Source of the DNA: Sphingobium chungbukense
Lineage (GTDB): Bacteria; Pseudomonadota; Alphaproteobacteria; Sphingomonadales; Sphingomonadaceae
Assembly: GCF_001005725.1 (NCBI RefSeq)
Contig: NZ_LBIC01000011.1
Location: 1 to 64,000, forward strand
Length of the DNA: 64,000 nt
Reading direction: 5' to 3'
Shown here: positions 18,671 to 26,892 of the stretch, one piece after another
Layout: each line of letters begins with the position of its first letter
Numbering within the stretch: position 1 is the stretch's first letter
Position numbers and translations under genes: made by a program
Notes under the pieces: model-generated
The model's database searches: none
Seen by the model: only the letters and a program-made list of their open reading frames with translations
Told to the model about the DNA's origin: nothing

Positions 18671-20010
18671 CGCCAGTCTTCCGGCTCGGATTGCCGACGC
18701 ATCCGCGCCGCGGCGACCACCCGATCCACCATTTCGGGTCCCGATCCGAGATCGACATTCGCGATCGCCTCCAATTCATCGGACGTCGCCACGCCTTCCA
18801 GCGCCTCGGCGAGTGAGAGCCGATCCTCGGCGGCACGCCGATAGGCCTGCTGCAGCGTTTGCTGCGCAACATGCTTGCCCAGGCGTTCGCTCATGAGGCT
18901 GAGCAGATGCTCGGACGCCGGGACCAGCGCCAGATTGCGTGCCATCGCGCGCGGATCGACCTCCAGTCCGTCAAGCAACGCTTTTGTGAGCGAGGCAGCC
19001 GTCAGCACGGAATGGCATAAGGTCGGGAATACCGACCATTCCAGCTTCCAGGCCCGGCCATCGCGCTCATGCTCATGGACCAGCGCGTCGGTGAGGAGAG
19101 CGCTTTGCGCGCGCGCGAGCTGCGCCAGCGTCACGATCTGCTCGCTATTCTCCGGGTTGCGCTTGTGCGGCATGGTGATGCTGCCGACAGTCCGCGCGGC
19201 GGGCCGCTCCCCAAGCTCGCCGATTTCGCGTCGCTGAAGACCATAGACCTCGTTGGCGATCCGGGCGAGCGTGCTCGCGGCGATCGCGGCCGCACTGGCG
19301 AAATCCGAAAAGCGGTCACGCGCCGAGAGCCAGGAAATGGCGGGCTCCGCCAGGCCGAGGCGCCGGCAAAAGGCCTGACGCAGCGGCAGACCCTCACCCC
19401 CGAAAAAGCCGAGCGTGCCGACGGCGCCGCCGAACTGGCCTGTCAGCCAACGCTCGCGCCCATCATCGAGCCTGGAAAGGTCGCGCCCGATTTGATCCGC
19501 CCAGCTCGCCATTTTGAAGCCCAACGGAATCGGCGACCCGAGCTGACCATGCGTGCGACCCGCCATCGGAGTCGTGCGGTGGGTGACGGCAAGACCGAGC
19601 AGACGGTCTTCGATTATCCGCAGGTCGCGCCAGAGCAGGGCTCCAGTTGCGGCAAGCTCGAGGACCTGGGAGGTGTCCGTGATGTCCTGAACGGTCGCGC
19701 CATAATAAACGAAAGGCGCGGCAACAGGCGACAGCAGGCCCTGCAGAACCTGAATCAGACCCAGGGTGGAATGCCCTGTTGTGCGTGTCGCCTCGGCGAT
19801 GCTCTCGATCGGGAGGTCGCATTGCGCAAGCTCCGCTATCTCTTCCGCAGCCTTGGTGGGGATCAGCCCGATTTCGGCCTGGGACTGGGCCAGGGCGATG
19901 AGAACATCGACCCAGCGACGAACCCGCGCATCTTCGTCGAAGATAGAATGGCTTTCCGGGGTCGACCAGAGATGGCCGAAGATCCGGGAGTCGATCATGT
20001 GCGCGTCCAC
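18667..20010 (-). CDS. Adenylosuccinate-lyase-like enzyme of a coenzyme M operon
   Basis: 447 residues of the aspartase/fumarase superfamily, pattern closest to adenylosuccinate lyase and carboxymuconate cycloisomerase: GATVQDITDTSQVLEL, AGRTHGQLGSPIPLGFK and the catalytic loop VGSITMPHKRNPENSEQ. In bacterial coenzyme M synthesis a superfamily member (XcbC-type) eliminates phosphate from phosphosulfolactate; either this protein or the other lyase could be that enzyme. The gene starts 16 bases inside the end of the upstream gene and overlaps the next by 4, so translation is coupled. Confidence 0.74.
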   Translation of the reverse strand: MDAHMIDSRIFGHLWSTPESHSIFDEDARVRRWVDVLIALAQSQAEIGLIPTKAAEEIAELAQCDLPIESIAEATRTTGHSTLGLIQVLQGLLSPVAAPFVYYGATVQDITDTSQVLELAATGALLWRDLRIIEDRLLGLAVTHRTTPMAGRTHGQLGSPIPLGFKMASWADQIGRDLSRLDDGRERWLTGQFGGAVGTLGFFGGEGLPLRQAFCRRLGLAEPAISWLSARDRFSDFASAAAIAASTLARIANEVYGLQRREIGELGERPAARTVGSITMPHKRNPENSEQIVTLAQLARAQSALLTDALVHEHERDGRAWKLEWSVFPTLCHSVLTAASLTKALLDGLEVDPRAMARNLALVPASEHLLSLMSERLGKHVAQQTLQQAYRRAAEDRLSLAEALEGVATSDELEAIANVDLGSGPEMVDRVVAAARMRRQSEPEDWR

Positions 20011-20930
20011 GGCACGTCCACCGTCGAAAGAATATGGATGATCGCAGTGCGGACCTCATCCAGCGAGCAGCCCCAGGGGACATATGTCGCAAGCTCGCGC
20101 GCCTCGACACCCTCCTGCATCAGGCAGCAGCGTGTGAGGGTCCGCGCAGGGTCAAGGTGTTTACCTAGGAACTTGGTCGGACAGATATCGACGACATTCG
20201 CCTGCTTGCCATAGAACCAGCGGTGAATCTGTTGCGAACGGTCGCATCCCAGCAGGATCCAATCGACTTCGCGCGGGCGCTCATCGAGATAGGAGACCTT
20301 GGTGTCGGCAAAGACCAGGCCGGAACCACGGCACGGCACCAACACCTCGGCCGGCAGCGGGTTGACGTGCGCAGCGAGCTCGTCGCGGCTGTCGACCAGC
20401 ACCGGAACAGGCACGATGGGCGGCAGGTCTTCCGCGACGGCAAGCACACGCTCGACCTGATCGACCAGCTTCGACGGGAATGGCGGCACGATGTCGAAGA
20501 CGTTGAGGAGGAGCGGCGCGGGATTGAGAATGAAGCTCACATGCCCATATTGCCCCTCGACGATCACGCAGGGCACGTCGGGGTGCTGGACAGCCACCAG
20601 CGCAAGCTGGGAGGGGATCGCGGTATCGATTTCGGGCTCGTAGAAATATCGGCAGCTCGCAGCGGGTGCGATCACCCTGACGCCGGTGATGTCGGAGAAC
20701 AATGCCTTGCTCTCCGGCCGATCGACCTCGACGAGCGCGCACTCTTCGCCGAGCCTGGCGACAATGAATCGCGTGCGCATATAGGCTTCGCGCCCGAGGA
20801 AATGCTGCTCCAGCCAGGTCGGCTCCAGACTCTCGACGTCGCTGCTGATCGCCACCTGCCGATAGCGGGTCGGCATGATATTCTTCGCATCGGGGTCAAG
20901 CGTGAACAAGGCGCGCTCCTCCCCGTTCAT
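19995..20930 (-). CDS. Uncharacterised protein encoded within the coenzyme M operon
   Basis: 311 residues from the first ATG, overlapping the comA end by 35 bases. A TTG at 20909 has a strong GGGGAGGAG just upstream and would shorten it to 304; another ATG lies at 20876. I recognise no known enzyme family. It is globular, without signal or membrane segment, and has two C-terminal cysteine features (RTLTRCCLMQEG and YVPWGCSLDE), many conserved-looking aromatic and acidic turns (RRYRQ-type start, FYEPEIDTAIPS, HRWFYGKQANVVDICPTKFL). Its place between the first pathway gene and the lyases, in a five-gene operon, makes it the candidate for a remaining coenzyme M step or for substrate/thiol handling. 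Confidence 0.6.
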   Translation of the reverse strand: MNGEERALFTLDPDAKNIMPTRYRQVAISSDVESLEPTWLEQHFLGREAYMRTRFIVARLGEECALVEVDRPESKALFSDITGVRVIAPAASCRYFYEPEIDTAIPSQLALVAVQHPDVPCVIVEGQYGHVSFILNPAPLLLNVFDIVPPFPSKLVDQVERVLAVAEDLPPIVPVPVLVDSRDELAAHVNPLPAEVLVPCRGSGLVFADTKVSYLDERPREVDWILLGCDRSQQIHRWFYGKQANVVDICPTKFLGKHLDPARTLTRCCLMQEGVEARELATYVPWGCSLDEVRTAIIHILSTVDVPWTRT

Positions 20931-21702
20931 CGGCGGCCAGCAACTGCATCGTGTCAGCCCGCAACCCGAGGCGAAGGGTTTCCAGGCTGATCACGTCGTC
21001 GATGAGAATATTGCCGAGATTGACCTCCGGTCCGTACTCTCGGATCAGGAAAGCCTGCTGCGCTCGTTGCGGCGCCTCGAAGATCAGCTTGTCGGAGAAC
21101 TGATTCCGCGCGATCGCGTGGAGGACTTCGTTACGAACCTTTCCAGTCTCATCGTATAGACCAACGGTTCCGCTTTCTCGCCCCTCGATGACAATCCAAT
21201 GCGCGCCGGCCTGCGCATCCGCCTCGAGCTGGCTGACCCACTCCACCGACGAGAGGCGTTTGCTCGGATCCTTGCTTCCGACTTCGGACAGCACCTCGAA
21301 CCCAAGTGCATTCGCCCGCTCGATCAACGCAAGCTTGTCGCGCCTTGGCATATCCGTCGCGCCATCGGACACTTCGACACAGTCGAAGCCCATCTCGGCC
21401 GCGAAAGCGAAGAAACCCTCGGTGCGTTCTCGCAGCCAGGCAATTTCGAGCAGCGTGCCTCCGACACAGGTCTTGATGCCCGCGGTTTTCAGCAGCGCAA
21501 TCTTGGCCGCCGCCATCGGGTCGACATAGGACGTGCCGAAGCCGAGCTTCCAGATGTCGACATAGCGTGTCGCGGAGGGAAGCATGGCCTCGACAGCCGC
21601 AAGTGTGCTGCCCTTGTCGAGGATATGGGTGATCCCGGTGCGGCGCGGCTTGGTCGATCGGGCTGAGAGATCAAGGAATGTGGGTAATTGGCCAGCGGAC
21701 AT
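20896..21702 (-). CDS. comA: Phosphosulfolactate synthase (coenzyme M biosynthesis)
   Basis: 268 residues, the normal length for ComA. It makes (R)-2-phospho-3-sulfolactate from phosphoenolpyruvate and sulfite, the first coenzyme M step. The TIM-barrel family pattern is clear: GITHILDKG near residue 25, YVDIWKLGFGTSY, TCVGGTLLEIAWL, GFDCVEVSDGATDMP, LSEVGSKDP, WIVIEGRESG, IFEAPQRAQQAFLIREYGPEVNLGNI. These DKG, KLGFGT, EVSDG, EVGxK and EAP segments hold the active-site residues. First gene of a five-gene operon; the other four genes fit the bacterial (Xanthobacter Py2-type) pathway. Confidence 0.9.
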   Translation of the reverse strand: MSAGQLPTFLDLSARSTKPRRTGITHILDKGSTLAAVEAMLPSATRYVDIWKLGFGTSYVDPMAAAKIALLKTAGIKTCVGGTLLEIAWLRERTEGFFAFAAEMGFDCVEVSDGATDMPRRDKLALIERANALGFEVLSEVGSKDPSKRLSSVEWVSQLEADAQAGAHWIVIEGRESGTVGLYDETGKVRNEVLHAIARNQFSDKLIFEAPQRAQQAFLIREYGPEVNLGNILIDDVISLETLRLGLRADTMQLLAADERGGARLVHA

Positions 21703-22014
21703 ACGCGCCGCTCTCCTATCGCATATTTGATACTATAGTGAACGCGATAATTCCAATACGATACGCCGTCAATGATGGGACTCACGTGGCGTCACGCAAA
21801 CGACGCGCCATGCCGATGCCAGCAGCATGAGGATAATGTGCTCGAAATGCCCGGAATCGGCGAATTTCAGGCGCGGCCGCAACCACTATGGCAGCAATCC
21901 GATCAGACATTGGAAATGTCGATCGCAGACATGGTGAGAATCGACTGACGGAATGGCGCGAGCAAGAGCACGCGCCATTTTATGGATGTCGCCAGGCTTG
22001 GCCTTCTACGGCAG
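21703..22014. promoter_or_regulatory. Upstream region of the coenzyme M operon
   Basis: 312 bases between comA and the OsmC gene, both on the minus strand. The 70 bases next to comA are AT-rich and include an 8-bp palindrome ACTATAGT (21732-21739) and repeated GATAC/CGATA elements (GATAC at 21729, CGATAA at 21745, CGATAC at 21759), a plausible promoter/operator. GGAGAG precedes the comA ATG. The rest holds no gene that I can support. Confidence 0.35.
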
Positions 22015-22425
22015 CTATGCCCCAATCAATTCAGGCACAATCTCGAGGGTCAGTTCCGATCTGAGCGTATTGGTGACGTAGCAAACCCGCTCTGCCTGTT
22101 GCACGAGACCCGGCAATTCCGCAGGGTCGCACGCCACATGGGCATGGACTCGGACCGATCGGAAACGCGGCCCGTCATATACTCCGGTCACGGTGACGTT
22201 GATCGCATCGACAACGGTGCCGCGGCGCTTGGCACTATAAGCCAGGGCAAGGGTGAAGCAGGACGCGACCGAGGACAGAAAAAGCTCCGTCGGCTGCGGC
22301 CCCATATCGGAGCCTCCGGCACTTTCCGGCTCATCGACAATCAGCCTGAACCTGCCCGCCTGGACCTCACAGCGAAGGCTGTCCTGCCATTCGCTGACCA
22401 CTGACCGTTCGACAGCTCTCGACAT
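22015..22425 (-). CDS. OsmC-family protein
   Basis: 136 residues with the OsmC/YhfA fold pattern: GSDMGPQPTELFLSSVASCFTLALAYSAKRRG carries the typical PxELlLaslasC helix with one peroxidatic-type Cys, and ERVCYVTNTLR holds the second Cys region. OsmC-like proteins are thiol peroxidases or binders of small acyl/thiol compounds. Located between the comA promoter and the MocR gene, same strand as the coenzyme M operon; a link to thiol or sulfite stress is inference. Confidence 0.82.
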   Translation of the reverse strand: MSRAVERSVVSEWQDSLRCEVQAGRFRLIVDEPESAGGSDMGPQPTELFLSSVASCFTLALAYSAKRRGTVVDAINVTVTGVYDGPRFRSVRVHAHVACDPAELPGLVQQAERVCYVTNTLRSELTLEIVPELIGA

Positions 22426-22501
22426 TGTTTCGCTCTCCTCTTCCTTTGGCCAGGAACCGCTGCACAGCCGCCACAGCGCCGCGCGGGGGCTCGGCAGGTT
22501 A

Positions 22502-23899
22502 TTAAAGAAAGGAAGTCACCGCCGCTGGAAGGGCCTCCAGGGCGTGAGCGGCGCACTCGAGCGCTCGCTCGACGGTAGATCGCGACGCGGGCCCGCCGAG
22601 GCAGATGCGCACTGCCTCCGGCGGGGTTCCCGACACGGTGAAGGCATCGCTCGGAACGATGCCCACCCCCGTCGAGCGCATATGGCCGACGAAGGCCGAA
22701 CGGGTCCAACCCTCCGGGAGCGACAGCCAGATATTGAAGCTGTCCGGATCACCTTCGAGGCGCTGGTGCGCGAGGATGCGATGCGCGAGCTTCTGCCTTT
22801 CCTCCGTCTCGGCTCTCACCGCGCGCAAGACGGCGTCGGCAGTCCCGTCTTCAATCCAGCGCGTCGCGAGCGCCATGGTGATCGGCGAAGCCATGACCGC
22901 GGCCGAACGCACCGCGGACGCGAAGGCCCACGCCGAACGGTTCTCTGGCACGATCACATAGGCCGTGCGCAAGCCGGCGCCGATGCATTTGGCAAGCGAG
23001 GCGACGTACCAGGTCAGATCGGGCGCGAGGGCTGCGAGCGGCGGCGGCGTGCCCTGGGCGATGAAGCCATAGGCATCGTCCTCGATCAGCGCGACCCCAT
23101 ACTTGCGCGCGATCTCGATGATCGCGTGGCGCCGCGCCAGGGAGATGGTGAGATTGGTGGGGTTCTGGAGCGTCGGATTGAGATAGAGCGCCTTCGGCGA
23201 TAAACGCTCGCAGGCCTCGGCGAAGGCTTCGGGGACAATGCCTTCGGCGTCCATCGGCAGACCGTGAAGCTCGACACCGACAAGCGCGGCGACCGCGCGG
23301 ACGCCGGGATAGGTGAGGTTTTCGCTCAGCAGCACGTCGCCCGGCTTGGCGAGGGCACTCAATATGCCGAGCAATGCCGCATGCGCGCCCGGGGTGACAT
23401 AGAGCTGCTCGATCGCCGGCGCGAGATCACGCCGAGCCAGCCAGTGAAGGGCAGCCTCCTTATCGCGCGTGCCGCCACCGAAGGATCGGTATCGGAGCAT
23501 CGGGATGATGTCTTGCCCCAGCGCATCCCACCCAGCCCGCATACGTGCGATCAGCTCCGGGTTCTCCGGCTCCGGCGGCAGGTTCATCGATAGATCAGTG
23601 TCGTCGCCATGGGCGCGGGCCGGCTGGATCGTCTCCGGCCGCGCGGCCGCCCGCTGCGCCGACAGGACGAACGTCCCCTGCCCCTGTCGAGCTTCGACGA
23701 GACCCCGCTTCTGCGCCTCGCCATATCCGCGAGCGACCGTGGTGAAATCGATCCCGAGCTTCGCCGCCAACGACCGTTGTGCGGGAAGACGATCGCCGGC
23801 GACCAAACGGCCAGACTGCATATCCAGCGCGATACGGTCGGCAAGAGCCAGATAACGAGGCTTGGTCGAGGTTGAAAGATCAGGCGTCCAGTCGTGCAT
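22502..23899 (-). CDS. MocR-type (GntR-aminotransferase) regulator
   Basis: The start is placed at the ATG at 23899 (MHDWTPDLSTSTKPRYLAL), giving 465 residues. An N-terminal GntR winged helix (YLALADRIALDMQSGRLVAGDRLPAQRSLAAKLGIDFTTVARGY pattern) is followed by a fold-type I aminotransferase domain with YVTPGAHAALLGIL, YLNPTLQNPTNLT, EDDAYGF and the PLP lysine segment YVASLAKCIGAGLR. MocR proteins use PLP plus an amino compound as signal and usually control a nearby pathway. It lies divergent to the nitrilase operon, so that operon is the likely target. Confidence 0.88.
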   Translation of the reverse strand: MHDWTPDLSTSTKPRYLALADRIALDMQSGRLVAGDRLPAQRSLAAKLGIDFTTVARGYGEAQKRGLVEARQGQGTFVLSAQRAAARPETIQPARAHGDDTDLSMNLPPEPENPELIARMRAGWDALGQDIIPMLRYRSFGGGTRDKEAALHWLARRDLAPAIEQLYVTPGAHAALLGILSALAKPGDVLLSENLTYPGVRAVAALVGVELHGLPMDAEGIVPEAFAEACERLSPKALYLNPTLQNPTNLTISLARRHAIIEIARKYGVALIEDDAYGFIAQGTPPPLAALAPDLTWYVASLAKCIGAGLRTAYVIVPENRSAWAFASAVRSAAVMASPITMALATRWIEDGTADAVLRAVRAETEERQKLAHRILAHQRLEGDPDSFNIWLSLPEGWTRSAFVGHMRSTGVGIVPSDAFTVSGTPPEAVRICLGGPASRSTVERALECAAHALEALPAAVTSFL

Positions 23900-24249
23900 G
23901 GGCTCTTGGTTTCGAAAGCTACGGTAGATTGACCGTACAATGTTGCATGACTGGAAGCCAGCCCCACGCAACATCCCTTCAGCAATCCAGCCAGAAAGCC
24001 GGTGAAGGCATGTTGTTCAATGGCATGACAAGAAAGCTGAACCCCATATTGACGGCTTTCGGCAAGGCGTTTACCTCATATGACAGGACCGTGAACGGAT
24101 TAACGACGGCATAATGAGTCGTATCCTAAGCCGCATTGATGTAGTGATTGACTGTATGAAATCCAATCAATCTCCAGTCGCCCCATCGCGGGGATTCTCG
24201 GCGGCCATCGGCAAAGAACGAAGTGTCCCTGCAACCAGAGAGGAAATTT
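23900..24249. promoter_or_regulatory. Divergent control region, mocR versus nitrilase operon
   Basis: 350 bases between divergent genes. An inverted repeat TACGGT-6-ACCGTA lies at 23920-23937, 21 bases upstream of the mocR start, a likely MocR operator. AT-richer DNA around 24120-24170 (GATTGACTGTATGAAATCC) probably contains the nitrilase promoter. GAGAGGAAA stands just before the nitrilase ATG at 24250. I found no gene here. Confidence 0.45.
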
Positions 24250-25260
24250 ATGTCTGAAAAACGCGTGATCCGAGCTGCCGCCGTGCAGATCGCCCCCGAC
24301 CTCGAGACTCCGCTGGGCACGCTCGACCGCGTACTCGCCGCGATCTCCGACGCGGCGGCGAAGGGCGTCCAGTTCATCGTCTTTCCCGAGACGTTCGTCC
24401 CTTATTATCCCTATTTCTCGTTCGTCCGCCCTCCGATGGCGAGCGGTGGCGATCACATGCGCTTCTACGAAAACGCAGTCGTCGTGCCGGGCCCGGTCAC
24501 CGAGGCGGTCAGCCAGGCGGCGCGCCGCCACAAGATGGTCATCGTGCTCGGCGTGAACGAGCTGGATCATGGCTCGATCTACAATGCCCAGCTGATCTTC
24601 GACACCGACGGAAAACTTCTCCTGAAGCGTCGCAAGCTGACCGCGACTTTCCATGAGCGGATGATTTGGGGCGGCGGTGACGGTGCCGGGCTCAAGGTCG
24701 TCGAGACCGCCGTCGGCCGCGTCGGCGCGCTCGCCTGCTGGGAGCATTATAATCCCCTGGCCCGCTACGCTCTGATGGCGCAGCACGAGGAAATCCACGC
24801 CGGTCAGTTCCCCGGCTCGCTGGTGGGCGACATCTTCGGCGACCAGACCGAAGTGACCATCCGGCATCATGCCCTCGAAAGCGGCTGCTTCGTCGTCAAC
24901 TCGACCGGCTGGCTGACCGAGGAGCAGATCGCGTCGATCACGCCCGACGAGGGCCTGCAGCGCGGCCTGCGCGGCGGCTGCATGACCGCGATCATCTCGC
25001 CGGAGGGCAGGCATCTTGTCGATCCGATGCGGGCCGGCGAAGGCCTGCTCGTCGCCGATCTCGATATGAGCCTCATCACCAAGCGCAAGCGGATGATGGA
25101 CTCGGTCGGCCACTATGCCCGCCCCGAGCTTCTGTCGCTGCTGATCAACGACCAGCCCGCCGTCCCGATGCGCAGCGCCGATACGATCCGCACCGTCCCC
25201 CACACGGTCGCGAATGCCGACGCCAGCGATGAGCAGGGGGCAACCGAGCATGTCGACTGA
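24250..25260 (+). CDS. Nitrilase of the Nit1C type (sll0784/MSMEG family)
   Basis: 336 residues from the ATG at 24250 (MSEKRVIRAAAVQIAPDLET). The catalytic triad of nitrilases is visible: Glu in VFPETFVPYYPYFS, Lys in LLLKRRKLTATFHERMIWG, Cys in GALACWEHYNPLARYAL. The sequence around these residues and the downstream radical SAM, GNAT and AIR-synthase-like genes match the conserved Nit1C cluster, which has been linked to assimilation of cyanide/nitriles in several bacteria. The last 11 bases overlap the next gene. Confidence 0.9.
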   Translation: MSEKRVIRAAAVQIAPDLETPLGTLDRVLAAISDAAAKGVQFIVFPETFVPYYPYFSFVRPPMASGGDHMRFYENAVVVPGPVTEAVSQAARRHKMVIVLGVNELDHGSIYNAQLIFDTDGKLLLKRRKLTATFHERMIWGGGDGAGLKVVETAVGRVGALACWEHYNPLARYALMAQHEEIHAGQFPGSLVGDIFGDQTEVTIRHHALESGCFVVNSTGWLTEEQIASITPDEGLQRGLRGGCMTAIISPEGRHLVDPMRAGEGLLVADLDMSLITKRKRMMDSVGHYARPELLSLLINDQPAVPMRSADTIRTVPHTVANADASDEQGATEHVD

Positions 25261-26347
25261 GACCTTGATCAACGAGCTGCAATCCTTCGGGATTCGGCTC
25301 GTCGATCCGAAGAGCTCGGGGGTTAGCCGGCGCGGTGGCGCCGGCCCTTCGGATCACATGCCGGTAACGATCGACGGCATCACGGTGATGGTGCCGGTGC
25401 ACAATGCACCCGCGTTCGAGAGCCCGTATCAGGCAGACAGCCCGGATGCGGACGGCAAGAGCCGGCTGAGCCGGGACGGCGTCGAACTCGCCGCCCTGTC
25501 CTTCCAGACAAAGCCGAAATTCTACGAGCGCAGCACGTCTGACGGAATCCCCTATTCCCACATCGCGACCCTACACGGCCGCGACGTGCTCGCCACGACG
25601 ATCCTTCAGACCTGTATCCGATATCAGAGCCGCACCAAGGCGTGTCAGTTCTGCGCGATCGGCCAGTCTCTGGCCGCCGGCCGCACGATCGAGCGAAAGA
25701 CGCCGGCGCAGCTCGCCGAGGTCGCCAAGGCGGCGGTCGAACTCGACAATGTGCGGCACATGGTGATGACGACCGGCACTCCGCCGGGTTCGGATCGCGG
25801 CGCCGCCATCCTCGCGGAGAGCGCGGCCGGCGTGCGGACCGCGGTGGATCTGCCGATCCAGGCACAGTGCGAGCCACCCGACGACGATCTCTGGTTCCAG
25901 CGGATGAAGGATGCCGGTGTCGACTCGCTCGGCATGCATCTCGAGGTGGTCACGCCAGAGGTCCGCGCGCGGATCATGCCGGGCAAGGCCCAGGTTTCGC
26001 TCGAGCGCTACTTCGACGCCTTCGAGGCCGCTCTCGAAGTGTTCGGCCGCGGGCAGGTCTCGACCTTCATCCTGGCGGGGCTCGGCGACAGCCAGGAGGA
26101 ACTGCTCTCGGTCTGCCGCCGGCTGGTCGGGATCGGTGTCTATCCGTTCGTGGTGCCGTTCGTCCCGATCGCGGGGACGCCGCTCGAGAGCCATCCGGCC
26201 CCGACACCTGCCTTCATGCACAGCCTGTTGCAGCCGCTCGGCAAGATGCTGCGAGAGGCGGGCATGCAGTCTAGCGACATCAAGGCCGGCTGCGGGCGCT
26301 GCGGTGCCTGCTCTGCGCTATCGACCTATGAGCGGCGCGCATCGTGA
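25250..26347 (+). CDS. Radical SAM protein of the Nit1C cluster (MSMEG_0568 family)
   Basis: The ATG at 25250 (MSTETLINELQSFGIRLVDP), inside the nitrilase end, gives 365 residues. The cluster-binding motif is TCIRYQSRTKACQFCAIG (C-x8-C-x2-C, the spacing typical of this family rather than the classic CxxxCxxC), and a C-terminal KAGCGRCGACSAL may bind a second cluster. Other conserved parts are MVMTTGTPPGSDRGA, IQAQCEPP and FILAGLGDSQEEL. The reaction is not known from sequence; this family is always seen with the Nit1C-type nitrilase. Confidence 0.88.
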   Translation: MSTETLINELQSFGIRLVDPKSSGVSRRGGAGPSDHMPVTIDGITVMVPVHNAPAFESPYQADSPDADGKSRLSRDGVELAALSFQTKPKFYERSTSDGIPYSHIATLHGRDVLATTILQTCIRYQSRTKACQFCAIGQSLAAGRTIERKTPAQLAEVAKAAVELDNVRHMVMTTGTPPGSDRGAAILAESAAGVRTAVDLPIQAQCEPPDDDLWFQRMKDAGVDSLGMHLEVVTPEVRARIMPGKAQVSLERYFDAFEAALEVFGRGQVSTFILAGLGDSQEELLSVCRRLVGIGVYPFVVPFVPIAGTPLESHPAPTPAFMHSLLQPLGKMLREAGMQSSDIKAGCGRCGACSALSTYERRAS

Positions 26348-26892
26348 GCGCCCAGGCCAGCCTCGCGACCGCGGCTCCTGAAGTTCGCATCAAATGGGCG
26401 ACCGCGGAGTGGGAGCGCTCCGCGGCGTTCGCGCTGCGCCGCGATATCTTCTGCGAGGAGCAGGGGATTTTCTCGGAGAGCGATCGCGACGAGATCGATG
26501 CTTTCGCCATCCCGCTCGTGGCCGTCCGCCAGGATGATGATGGACGCGAGTTGGTGGTTGGCACGGTTCGGATCCATGAGGATCGCGATACGCCCAGGAC
26601 ATGGTGGGGTTCGCGCCTCGCCGTGGCGCAGGCCTATCGCGGCCGGGCGGCAGGGCGGATCGGGGCGGACCTGATCCGCCTCGCGGTTTCCTCGGCGCAT
26701 GCGCGGGGATGCGAGCGCTTTCTCGCCAATGTGCAGAGCCAGAATGCCCTGCTGTTCCAGCGGCTGCATTGGCGGTCCCTGGAGGAATTCGACTGGTTCG
26801 GCCGATCCCATCACCGAATGGAAGCGGATCTGACGCATTATCCCCCTTTCCGTACGCCTGAGGTGGGATTCCTCGTGGACGGGCTGGGATGA
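26344..26892 (+). CDS. GNAT-fold protein of the Nit1C cluster (MSMEG_0567 N-terminal family)
   Basis: 182 residues from a GTG start that overlaps the radical SAM stop (GTGA). It has the acetyltransferase pattern: SAAFALRRDIFCEEQGIFSESDRDEID, then VVGTVRIHED, and an acetyl-CoA loop region LAVAQAYRGRAAGRIGADLIRLAV, ending FQRLHWRSLEEFDWFGRSHHRMEADL. In other bacteria this domain is fused to or followed by an AIR-synthase-like domain, as here. Acyl acceptor unknown. Confidence 0.82.
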   Translation: MSAQASLATAAPEVRIKWATAEWERSAAFALRRDIFCEEQGIFSESDRDEIDAFAIPLVAVRQDDDGRELVVGTVRIHEDRDTPRTWWGSRLAVAQAYRGRAAGRIGADLIRLAVSSAHARGCERFLANVQSQNALLFQRLHWRSLEEFDWFGRSHHRMEADLTHYPPFRTPEVGFLVDGLG

